DNA of 64,000 bases from an unicellular cyanobacterium SU2 (GTDB taxonomy: Bacteria; Cyanobacteriota; Cyanobacteriia; Cyanobacteriales; Microcystaceae): assembly GCA_002110465.1 (NCBI GenBank), contig NEED01000009.1, positions 62,001-126,000 on the forward strand, written 5' to 3'. Each line of letters opens with the position of its first letter. The stretch's first letter is position 1. The position numbers and the translations under genes were made by a program. Positions 19,022 to 27,508 of this stretch are shown here, one piece after another. The notes under the pieces were generated by a model that was not told the DNA's origin, searched no databases, and saw only the letters and a program-made list of their open reading frames with translations.

Positions 19022-19745
19022 ATACTTCAAAGTGCTGAGTATCATCGATGTCTTGATAAAGCAATAAATTGGAGACAAAATAATGACACTATTGAGTTTG
19101 TTGCTACATCAGGAACCCCTGTTATGAAATTAGGATGGGGTATTTTACAAGCTTTAGGATATGCTTCCAATAGTCGAATATGGCAAGTCAGAAATCCTAA
19201 AACAATGAACAATAATCAAGAAAGAGTTTTAGCGAATAGTGTTAATGTTTTCAAGAATCAATCTGACTTTAGAATTGTTAGAAATCAACTACAAAATTAT
19301 AATTATAGTGGTGCATTAGCAACCCTAGAAAATAGTGAGTTGCATAGTCAAATCACTCAAGCTTTAATGGAATATGGTTATTATCGTTTAGCATTTGATT
19401 TTAAATCTGCTAGAGAAATTAGCCAAGATTATCAGCAAAAAATTAATCAAGAATTAGTCAATAATATTGATAAATTATATGATGAAAATATTCTAGAATT
19501 ATTACAAGAGGTTTATTATAAAGGAAACTACTTCACTAATCAAACAATTAGAAACTTATTGTCAGGTTAGAAATGGATTAGTACACCATCTTCAGGGAGT
19601 TTCTGAACTTGATGATGAAGAAAAAATTATCAAAACTATGAGAGAAATTCTCTCGTTAGTAAAATCAGATTTTCAAACAATCAACCCCTTTAATTTACTC
19701 AACGAACAAATTGTCAATCAATTAACACCATTAGTAAGAGGTTAA
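19022..19745 (+). pseudogene. CARF-HEPN (Csm6/Csx1-like) RNase, 5'-truncated and frameshifted
   Basis: An open frame runs straight out of the last CRISPR repeat. From 19022 it reads TIEFVATSGTPVMKLGWG, the ligand-binding-type motif of a CARF domain (TSGTPxM), then LGYASNSRIWQVRNP. The frame stops at 19570, but a second frame from about 19545 continues QVRNGLVHHLQGVSELDDEE to 19745; RNGLVH fits the HEPN catalytic motif R-x4-H. The N-terminal part of the CARF domain is absent. In type III systems such proteins are activated by cyclic oligoadenylate made by Cas10. The remnant ends 4 bp before cmr4. The ATG at 19124 is not the true start. Confidence 0.8.
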
Positions 19746-19749
19746 ACTC

Positions 19750-20670
19750 ATGAAAGACTTTCGACTTGGTTACTTATACAGCTTATCTCCTATTCATTGT
19801 GGAGGCGAAGGAGACTTAGGCAACATACTAGAAATTGCCCGCGAAGTCCACACTAATTTTCCTTATATTCCTGGTTCTTCTCTTCGAGGAAGCATTAGAA
19901 ATGAAGTAGAAATTCTTAATGCTAATACTGCTAATAATCTATTTGGGAAAGAACTCGATAATGAAGGACAAATGGGTGTACATCAAGTTTGGTTTGGAGA
20001 TGCGAGGTTATTATGGGTTCCCATGCGAACCATGGCCCTCAATGGTAGTACAGATATCTTTACTTGGGTGAGTTGTCATTCTTTGATTCGAGATCATGCC
20101 ATTGTCTCTCAGCTACCCTTTGTCAATTTTCCTGATTATGCTGTGGGGACTCGTAGAGGTAAGTATGTTGTTGCTGATGCTCAAATTGAGATATCAAAAC
20201 TTGATGATCAACAAAAACAAGCGATCGCCTTTTCAGGAGCGTTTCCAGACTCTCTAAAAGATTCCGTTAAACCCACTTGGGAAAGTAATCATATTGTTCT
20301 TCCTGATGCCGATTTTCAAGTATTAATGGAACATTCCCTTTGGACACAGGTAAGAAATAAAATCCAAGAAGATAGTAATGGAGCAAATCAAGCGGGGTCG
20401 GCTGAAGTTTTTTGGACAGATGTTTGTCTTCCCCGTGACACCATTTTTTACCTACCTTGGGGCTATAGTTTATCCACCGAGCATCCTATTACTTCTCAAG
20501 AACATCAACTTTTAATGGAAGTTATTACAGGATTAGTTCAAGTTGGAGGACAAGCTAATGTTGGCCGTGGATGGGTACAAAGTTGGGTTAATGATAATAC
20601 TTTTAACTTCAATCAAAATCAAAACCAAGGAACACCTGCTACCTTAGTAGCTTCTAGCAGCAACGGTTAA
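19750..20670 (+). CDS. cmr4: Type III-B CRISPR RAMP protein Cmr4
   Basis: The 306-aa RAMP protein has the Cmr4 layout: GYLYSLSPIHCGGEGDLG at the N-terminus, the conserved thumb-proximal FPYIPGSSLRGSIRNEVE at about residue 38, VWFGDARLLWVPMRT and the glycine-rich loop VGGQANVGRGW near the end. Cmr4 forms the backbone of the effector and cuts target RNA every 6 nt. In an alignment by eye, the slicer aspartate of the usual IDLPIxRE motif is replaced by Ile in GNILEIARE, so cleavage activity is doubtful. The frame is intact. Confidence 0.88.
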   Translation: MKDFRLGYLYSLSPIHCGGEGDLGNILEIAREVHTNFPYIPGSSLRGSIRNEVEILNANTANNLFGKELDNEGQMGVHQVWFGDARLLWVPMRTMALNGSTDIFTWVSCHSLIRDHAIVSQLPFVNFPDYAVGTRRGKYVVADAQIEISKLDDQQKQAIAFSGAFPDSLKDSVKPTWESNHIVLPDADFQVLMEHSLWTQVRNKIQEDSNGANQAGSAEVFWTDVCLPRDTIFYLPWGYSLSTEHPITSQEHQLLMEVITGLVQVGGQANVGRGWVQSWVNDNTFNFNQNQNQGTPATLVASSSNG

Positions 20671-20732
20671 CAATAATACTTTTTACTTCAATCTTGTATC
20701 AAGACAACTTAGTAGAGGTTTAAAGAGAAATC

Positions 20733-21332
20733 ATGCCTAAAAAAAGTAAAAATAAACCCAAAAAATCTCATCAAAACCTGTCCTCAAAATCCGTTAAGAC
20801 GACAGCTACTCCTCCTACATCTAAACCAAATTTTTCATCTAATAAGGTAAACGCTATACCTCCTCAATCTAATTCAAATCCTCCATCTTCTATTACTGCT
20901 GTTTCTTCTGCGATGGTAAATTCGATGACTAATTCCCAAAGAGTTCAACCAGAACAAATGAGTTTATCGGCTCACGCAACTATTCAATCTTATCTGGAAA
21001 GGGCTAACCAAACCTATCTTTCTCAAGAAGATTTGAATGCCGTATTACGTTTATCTCAACATCTCAGAATTTTTGGTTTATTATCAGCCGTTGGCTATAT
21101 TAATCAATCTAATGATCAAGAAGGGAAAGTTCGTCAAAGAACCGTACCTGTTTGGCATTGTTTATTAGGAAAATTAATTGCACCAACCGAAGATTTAGAT
21201 CAAAGAGAATTGATGGATAAAATAGTTTCTTTAACCAAAGACACCCCCAGAGAATATATGGCTATGTGGCGTAAATCTTTAGTGCTAACACAGCATTGGA
21301 ATTTTTGGGCAAGAGCCTATTCTCAAGAGTAA
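20733..21332 (+). CDS. cmr5: Type III-B CRISPR protein Cmr5 with long N-terminal extension
   Basis: The last 120 residues are a Cmr5-type all-helical domain (LRIFGLLSAVGYINQSN… LIAPTEDLDQRELMDKIVSLT… PREYMAMWRKSLVLTQHWNFWARAY). Cmr5 is the small-subunit filament protein of the Cmr complex, normally about 130-150 aa. Here 199 aa include a low-complexity Lys/Ser/Pro/Asn-rich extension over about residues 1-75, probably disordered. The gene lies 62 bp after cmr4. The frame is intact, but its usual partners cas10 and cmr3 are not in the window. Confidence 0.85.
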   Translation: MPKKSKNKPKKSHQNLSSKSVKTTATPPTSKPNFSSNKVNAIPPQSNSNPPSSITAVSSAMVNSMTNSQRVQPEQMSLSAHATIQSYLERANQTYLSQEDLNAVLRLSQHLRIFGLLSAVGYINQSNDQEGKVRQRTVPVWHCLLGKLIAPTEDLDQRELMDKIVSLTKDTPREYMAMWRKSLVLTQHWNFWARAYSQE

Positions 21333-21490
21333 TCATTTTGTCTGTCAGCAATATTTATTAATTGTTGCTTTAGGCAAAATCGTTAAGGGCTTCTCCTTGA
21401 TAAATGAAGCCTTTATGAAAAATCTTTCAAAATACCCAACGTACTTAGAAACATAACTTGTCCCTATTATTCAGACTTTTTTAGAATATT

Positions 21491-23416
21491 ATGTATACAG
21501 GTAATAAATTAATCGAACTCCTAGAAAAGCAACAAAAAAGCCGAGGACAATCTGATTTACTAAAAACAGGAACTTTTACCATTCAATGGCGTGCAAAAGT
21601 GGGGTCTTATCCTCATCCTGATGGAGAAACCATAATTTCTGCCGGCGAACCTTGTGGAAATTGGAAACATGATAATACTGAAAAACTTAATGTTGGAGAT
21701 AATTATCAAAAGTTTTCAGATTTACCTTTAATTGGGTATATTCCTGGGTCTTCAATTCGAGGTTTAGTTAGAGCATGGGCTAAAAAATATCCTGATAAAT
21801 ACCAACGAATGAATGAATTATTAGGCTATCAAGATGATGAAAAAATAACCCCTGGAAAAATTGAATTTTTAGATGCTTATCCTCAAGAAGCCACTCGTTT
21901 AACTTTAGACATCTCCAAAAATTTGTAAGCTTTTAATATAAAGCCTTTTGGGTGATATTGGCTTTGCGATCGCCAAACCCTGAAATCCTAATTTTTCGTT
22001 CAAAATGTCTTCTAATGCAATTTCAGAAAAAAAGATAAGGTTTTTAAATCAAAATTTTTTAGGCTAAAACTCAATCCTAACAACTCTTTAGGCTCTTAGT
22101 TTATATTTTGGAGATGTCTTTTAGATATTGTTAATCCTCAACAAGACTTTCAAGTGTTTCATAGAGGACAAAGTAAGCCTTTATCTTTTTATACATTAGG
22201 TGATGGAGAAGATAAAATCAAGATAACAGTTGGAATTCGAGGAATTCTTAACCAAACAACAGCAGAGGAAGTTCAAGAAGTTTGGGAATGGGTAGAACAA
22301 GCACTAAGTCTTTATGGGGTAGGAAGTCGTACAGCTTCAGGATATGGTGCGATTAAATCTGATAATAAACCTAAGCTAAAGCTTCCCAAAGATGAATCTA
22401 TCAAAATCTTTAACTTTACTTTGTATAGTCAAGGTTGCTATGGAGCTAATCAAAAAGATGACGTACAATTACGTCCTTCTCATTGGCGAGGTTGGTTACG
22501 TTCTTGGGTATGGCGTTTTCTTCTAGGTATTATGTCACAAGATAATGCTAAAAAAACTTTAGGAGAATTACTGGGAAACATCGATGATGACAATGGGACA
22601 AGTAATAAAGGTTGCGTTTGTTTAGAACTTATTAAAAACTCAACTTGGGGAGAAGGTTCTGATGACCAACCCAGGTTTTACACTTGGCAAGGGAAGCTTA
22701 AAATTACTGCCCCAAAAGATATTTTAAATAAGATTATTTTCCCCATTATTAAGTTTGCTGTTAGTGTTGGTGGAGTAGGTCGAGGTTGGCGTAGACCTTT
22801 ACATATTTTTCAGATGAATAATGGTCACAATGCTTCCAGGGGATGTTATCTCAAACTATCTCATAAAGTTAAAAATCCAAACACAGGAAAACCTCAGATT
22901 CGTGGGTATCAATTATCCCCTAATAAACCTGAAACTTGGTGGAATACCTATCAAAAATGACTTGAAGCTGTTCAAGAAAAATGGTCTGATAGATTTGATA
23001 TCAATGCGAATGAAAACTTAGAAGCTGAGGTCTTTTCTCCTACGACTTGTTCAATTTATGCTGTTCCTGGTCCAGATGATAATCCCATCAATGAATCTGA
23101 GCAAAACTGGCAAAACATTCGTCGTAATGAGGAAACTCGTGGGGATGGAATGAACCTCATTTACAAAGATAAATATAAGCGAAAAACTGATGTTGGTGGC
23201 AGTGCTGGTCATGGTAATGCTCATTGTTCTTGGGTGAGTATTAGAAGAGTGAAAGCTCCTCATCCAACCATTGAGACTAACTGTCAAGAAATTGTCTGTT
23301 TATTTATGGGAGGAAAATCCTCTGACCATAATCACTTACGTTCTCAATTTCTCAAAGATTTATCAGTAATTCCAGACTCAACGTTATTATTTGGACTCTC
23401 CCATCATCATCCCTAA
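21491..23416 (+). pseudogene. cmr6-cmr1-like double-RAMP gene, broken by a MITE and a stop codon
   Basis: The reading frame (21491-21928) starts with a Cmr6-like RAMP (IGYIPGSSIRGLVRAWAKKY) and is interrupted by a 213-bp element. It resumes at 22124 with DIVNPQQDFQVFHRGQ and a glycine-rich loop YGVGSRTASGYGAIK. A second RAMP follows that resembles Cmr1 (QLRPSHWRGWLRSWVWRFLLG, then SVGGVGRGWRRPL). A TGA at 22958-22960 ends it, but the same frame continues open to 23416 (LEAVQEKWSDRFDINANENL… RRVKAPHP). Removing the element and one copy of its target duplication gives 569 codons apart from the one stop. Neither intact half has been seen to be complete, so the protein is likely non-functional. 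Confidence 0.8.
21907..22119. mobile_element. 213-bp MITE inserted in the RAMP fusion gene
   Basis: Perfect 14-bp terminal inverted repeats AGACATCTCCAAAA (21907-21920) and TTTTGGAGATGTCT (22106-22119) flank 185 bp of non-coding DNA with one HIP1 site. The target duplication is TTT (21904-21906 and 22120-22122). No transposase is encoded. Deleting the element plus one TTT restores the codons ACT TTA GAT ATT GTT in frame, so this is a precise, recent-looking insertion. The parent insertion sequence is unknown; a 3-bp duplication and these ends suggest an IS5-related family, with low certainty. Confidence 0.9.
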
Positions 23417-23623
23417 AAAGTTGTGAAGTGTTGACCATTATTGAAGGTAATGAAGAAAATGCCGTCTTCATTTTTTGTTACTGTACTGTAGAATATACCG
23501 ATAATTTACTGTTTAGTTAAGGTAATTAATCTATAAAGATGCTAAACAAAATAGAATTTTCTAAGAAGCTTTTGTTAAACTTTTGGGTGTCTTTTCATAT
23601 TTTGGATTTAAGGAACAAGTATT

Positions 23624-24403
23624 ATGTCAACACACTCTCTCAATGGTCAAAGGACTTCTGTATTCGGTGCGATCGCCGTTGCTTCAGTTTTATTCTTCTC
23701 CCCTGAATCAGCATTAGCTACAAATTTAGGGTTTGAGAATAATAACTTTGATGATTGGGAAACCACTGGAACAACCAGCGTTGTAGATAATACCTTTGGG
23801 GTTGAACCCACTGAAGGATCTTATCAAGCTTTATTATCTACCGGAGGCAGTCCGACTCCTGTCTTGCAACCACCGTTTTTGGGAACAAGTTTAGAAGGAG
23901 GAGAATCTTTAGGGACTCCTTTTTCTGGATTTCTCTTTTCTGATGGTCAAATTACTAATTTTGGTAATAGCTTATCTCCAGCCACTTCTTACACCGAAGG
24001 ATCAGCCATCAAAACAACTATTACTGCCAATGCTGGAGAGATCCTTACATTCGATTATAATTTCCTTACTAATGAAGATTCATCCCAACCAATCTTCGGT
24101 AATGACTTAGGCTTTTTTAGTATCAATAACCAACTGATTTCCTTAGCTGTCTTTAGTGATGTGGAATCTATCTTAGTACCTTCTGCTACTTCCTTTAGTC
24201 GAGAAACTGGGTATCAAGAGTATTCATATACTTTTTCAAGTTCTGGTACTTATACCTTAGGGTTTGGAGTGGTTGATGGCAATGATTCTAGTGGAGACTC
24301 CGCTTTACTTGTAGACCATATTCAAGTTGTCCCAGAACCCTTGACCATTTTAGGGACAGTGGCAGCGTTAGGCTTCGGTACTTTCTTTAAGAAGATAGTC
24401 TAA
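23624..24403 (+). CDS. PEP-CTERM sorting domain protein
   Basis: The 259-aa exported protein has a signal peptide (SVLFFSPESALA) and a C-terminal PEP-CTERM sorting signal: VPEP followed by a hydrophobic helix (LTILGTVAALGFGTFF) and KK. The body (LGFENNNFDDWETTGTTSV…) is a beta-sandwich-like NF-type 'choice-of-anchor' domain, typical of such secreted proteins. These proteins are processed by exosortase and exposed on the surface, often linked to exopolysaccharide. A 207-bp gap upstream (23417-23623) should hold the promoter. Confidence 0.85.
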   Translation: MSTHSLNGQRTSVFGAIAVASVLFFSPESALATNLGFENNNFDDWETTGTTSVVDNTFGVEPTEGSYQALLSTGGSPTPVLQPPFLGTSLEGGESLGTPFSGFLFSDGQITNFGNSLSPATSYTEGSAIKTTITANAGEILTFDYNFLTNEDSSQPIFGNDLGFFSINNQLISLAVFSDVESILVPSATSFSRETGYQEYSYTFSSSGTYTLGFGVVDGNDSSGDSALLVDHIQVVPEPLTILGTVAALGFGTFFKKIV

Positions 24404-24548
24404 CCCAAGATCAGAAAGAGAGCCAACGACTTTCCGTGTTTCGTCTTGACTCTCTTGCTGGTTCGCTCCTCACACTGGTCATAGTATATATAACTCACAC
24501 GTATTTGTCACTAGACTTAAAGAAAATTTTCGATTTCTGAAACGAGAA

Positions 24549-25442
24549 TCACAGTTGAAAACGGGGAAACTCTTCTCGGTGACTATACCACAGCCATTTT
24601 AATAAATGTTGACTCACGGCAATTAATCCTAATCGAGCTTGAGCTAATTGAGGATTATTTTGGGCTAGTTCCCCAAAAATACGGCAATAACGTTCAAAAT
24701 TCAATACAGATTCACTTAACTGAGTAGCCAGCTTGTTCCAACTCTCCGAAGCGTGATTAACGAATCTATCAACAGTGATTATTATCTGACTCAGGAGAAC
24801 TAAGGCCGTTCGATCCTGTAACCGTAATTGATGAGTATCTGTTAGCCAAGGAATGGGATTAGGATCTTTCCAAGGCCAGCTTAAATCAGCTAACGTCTTT
24901 GAATGGAGAGAGATTAATCCTTGTTGTTCTCCCAAACGCAATAAAGAGCAACAACGGGCATAAGTGTATTCAATAGGGAATAAATTTTCAGTATTACTTG
25001 AAATTTTAGGAGATTTCGGTTGTTTTAACATCCCTTCTCCCAAGAATTGTAACCAAAAGGCTAAGGCGCGATCGCTTACCTGAAAATCTAACCATCCTGG
25101 TTCAACCAGTTTCATCGTTAAGGTTAACTGGGGGAATTCGCCGTTGTCAGAGGTCAGTTGAGTCTCTAAGAAAGAAAACACCTGTTGTGAAATTTGCCAA
25201 GGAGATAGGGAACAGTGACGCGATAGTTGCATGGCGATCGCACAACGGTAAGTAATGGGGGTAACAGAAGATAAACGGGAGACAGATAAACCCTGCTGAC
25301 CGAAATTAGATAACAACCCCTCAAACCATTGTGAATTTCTTAATAAATGTGATAATTGATGCTGTAATTGTTGTTGTATAGATAACCTTTTTAAGGGAAA
25401 GTGAAAAGTCCCATAAGCGGAAGTCGAGCGATCATATTTCAT
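24549..25442 (-). CDS. DALR-anticodon-binding-domain-like protein (cyanobacterial, 297 aa)
   Basis: The C-terminal half resembles the helical DALR domain of arginyl/cysteinyl-tRNA synthetases (IEYTYARCCSLLRLGEQQGLI and the helices following to residue 290). No catalytic synthetase domain is present. The N-terminal part has ITYRCAIAMQLSRHCSLSPW, which looks like the Add domain of ArgRS. Such stand-alone proteins occur in cyanobacteria with unknown function. The gene is transcribed away from psbA, so the 266-bp gap upstream is a divergent promoter region. Confidence 0.65.
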   Translation of the reverse strand: MKYDRSTSAYGTFHFPLKRLSIQQQLQHQLSHLLRNSQWFEGLLSNFGQQGLSVSRLSSVTPITYRCAIAMQLSRHCSLSPWQISQQVFSFLETQLTSDNGEFPQLTLTMKLVEPGWLDFQVSDRALAFWLQFLGEGMLKQPKSPKISSNTENLFPIEYTYARCCSLLRLGEQQGLISLHSKTLADLSWPWKDPNPIPWLTDTHQLRLQDRTALVLLSQIIITVDRFVNHASESWNKLATQLSESVLNFERYCRIFGELAQNNPQLAQARLGLIAVSQHLLKWLWYSHREEFPRFQL

Positions 25443-25708
25443 AGTTAATAGTTATTCGTTATCTTGAAAAAGCTCTAGGGATCTATTAGGTCTTGCTGCT
25501 ACATAATATTGAGTTTTTTTTAGTTTTTATAAAAAAAGTAAATTCATCGCAGACCATACCCAATCTAGTTAACAAATTAATAAGAAGTTTCTAGACCATT
25601 CTAGTTCTTATTTACAATGAAAGTAAAATAAGTAAGTAGTGAATAAAGTACCTTTTTTTGACTCGATATATCCTTAAATAGACCTTTGTAATTTGGGAGT
25701 AATTGGGT

Positions 25709-26779
25709 ATGACTAATATGATTCAACGTTCCCGAGAATTGGACATTAGTAATTTATGGGAAGATTTTTGTCAATGGGTGACAAGTACCAATAACCGTAT
25801 TTATATCGGCTGGTTTGGCCTATTAATGATTCCTCCCTTAATTGCTGCTACTACCTGCTTTATTATTGCCTTTATTACAGCCCCACCTGTGGACATGGAA
25901 GGTATTCGAGAACCGATTATTGGTTCATTATTAGGAGGTAATAATATCATTTCTGCGGCAGTAATTCCTACGTCGGCGGCCATTGGCTTACATTTTTATC
26001 CCATTTGGGATGCAGCATCGATTGACGAATGGCTTTACAATGGGGGACCGTATCAACTGATCATTTTCCATTTCTTAATAGGAATTTGGTGTTATTTAGG
26101 TCGTCTTTGGGAATTGAGCTATCGTTTAGGAATGCGCCCCTGGATTTCCGTCGCGTTTTCTGCCCCAGTTGCTGCAGCGACTTCTGTATTCCTTATTTAT
26201 CCCATCGGTCAAGGAAGTTTTTCTGAAGGAATGCCTTTAGGAATTAGTGGCACGTTTCACTTTATGTTAGCCTTCCAAGCTGACCATAATATCTTAATGC
26301 ACCCGTTACACATGTTAGCTGTTGCTGGTATCTTTGGCGGTGCTTTCTTAGCCTCTTTACATGGTTCTTTGGTTACGTCTAGCCTCATTCGAGAAACCAC
26401 GGTTCAAGAATCTATTAATGAGGGTTATCATTTTGGACAAGAAGAAGGAACTTATAACTTATTGGCAGGTCACGCAGGATACTTAGGCCGAATTTTAGTA
26501 CCGAGTTTGGGATGGCGTAATAGTCGTTCAGTCCACTTTATTTTAGGGGCAATTCCTATTATTGGAATTTGGTGTGCTGCCTTGGCCATTGGCGTAATGG
26601 CTTTTAACCTCAATGGGTTTAATTTTAATCAATCTATTCTTGATAGCCAAGGTCATGTTATCCCTACCGATGCGGATGTTTTGAATCGGGCTAATTTAGG
26701 CATTCGGTCAATGCACTCCCCCAATGCGCATCATTTTCCTCTTACTTTAGCTAGTGGGGAAACTATTCCTCTGAGTTAA
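25709..26779 (+). CDS. psbA: Divergent photosystem II D1 protein (sentinel/rogue type)
   Basis: The 356-aa protein is a full-length D1 homologue with five helices and TyrZ (LIYPIG) and His190 and His198 kept. By canonical numbering several Mn-cluster ligands are changed: D170 to E (SFSEGMP), E189 to D (QADHN), E333 to S (MHSPNAHHF) and D342 to T. H332, H337 and Ala344 are kept. Other changes are Q/E130 to L, Y147 to F and a one-residue insertion in the QB loop, with S264/F265 altered (LVPSLGWRN). It therefore resembles the 'sentinel' D1 that makes photosystem II unable to evolve oxygen in the dark in diazotrophic strains. I chose the ATG at 25709 (GGGAG at 25695) over the TTG at 25703. Confidence 0.93.
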   Translation: MTNMIQRSRELDISNLWEDFCQWVTSTNNRIYIGWFGLLMIPPLIAATTCFIIAFITAPPVDMEGIREPIIGSLLGGNNIISAAVIPTSAAIGLHFYPIWDAASIDEWLYNGGPYQLIIFHFLIGIWCYLGRLWELSYRLGMRPWISVAFSAPVAAATSVFLIYPIGQGSFSEGMPLGISGTFHFMLAFQADHNILMHPLHMLAVAGIFGGAFLASLHGSLVTSSLIRETTVQESINEGYHFGQEEGTYNLLAGHAGYLGRILVPSLGWRNSRSVHFILGAIPIIGIWCAALAIGVMAFNLNGFNFNQSILDSQGHVIPTDADVLNRANLGIRSMHSPNAHHFPLTLASGETIPLS

Positions 26780-26813
26780 CCTTTGATTGTTATTTGGGAT
26801 TGTTTGTTCTTAG

Positions 26814-26845
26814 GCCTTTCCTATACTGGGAAAGGCAATTCTTTT
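26814..26845 (+). terminator. Probable rho-independent terminator after psbA
   Basis: An 8-bp stem GCCTTTCC/GGAAAGGC (26814-26821 and 26829-26836) with a 7-nt loop is followed by AATTCTTTT. It lies 35 bp after the psbA stop codon. Confidence 0.75.
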
Positions 26846-26853
26846 CAAGACTG

Positions 26854-27309
26854 TTACTCAACAGGAGGAAACCAAGTTTTATTGAGTAATTCTTCTGATG
26901 AATAAGGGCAGTTTTCTGGTAAATTTTTAAGTTGAGTTTTTCTTTGGACGATTAACCGTGCATTTTGATAAATCGTCGGTAATTCACTCAGTAAATAATT
27001 TTTTAAATTTGTCGTTAATCTATCTTCTAATTGTACCCGAAACGTTATAATTTCTCCCGCCCAATGGTTAGCGTTTCTTTCTCTTTCTAATTGCCAAAAT
27101 TGATATAATAATAAATGAATGATAATTTGTAATAGTAAACTTTTTACGGCACTTTTTTCACTGCGTCCCAACGCTTCTAATTCCTCAATTAAGTTCTCAT
27201 AATCTATCTGGTCTAAACGATGGTTTTTCAGTAGATTAATGACTTCTTCTAACCACTGATTATAGTCAAGTTCATAGAGGTATTTTAATTCAACAAGGTG
27301 AGATTTCAT
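26854..27309 (-). CDS. DUF29 family protein
   Basis: The 151-aa protein has the DUF29 pattern common in cyanobacteria: YELDYNQWLEEVINLLKNHR, then IDYENLIEELEALGRSEKSAVKSLL and LLLYQFWQLERERNANHW. The function is unknown; these helical proteins occur in many paralogues. It ends 9 bp from the psbA terminator and is transcribed toward it. Confidence 0.8.
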   Translation of the reverse strand: MKSHLVELKYLYELDYNQWLEEVINLLKNHRLDQIDYENLIEELEALGRSEKSAVKSLLLQIIIHLLLYQFWQLERERNANHWAGEIITFRVQLEDRLTTNLKNYLLSELPTIYQNARLIVQRKTQLKNLPENCPYSSEELLNKTWFPPVE

Positions 27310-27508
27310 CTTAGTTTCTATAGTTTCTAAAACTTAATGTTACCTATCTTTTTTGTTAACTGATATTAATTAAAGTAAAAAGAATAGACTAAAACGTTAC
27401 AAAGACCGAGGATCTTTTGAGCATTAGCTAAGATTATGATAGAAGCGTTTTCGTTAAGTAAATTCAATCAAACTAAGACATTCCTAAGAAAACAAGGAGG
27501 GTAAAATA

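Noticed and set aside
25709-26779. Chlorophyll f synthase (ChlF, super-rogue D1)
   Set aside because: ChlF has the Gln130-Asp131 pair; here it is Leu130-Trp131. No far-red photosynthesis genes lie nearby.
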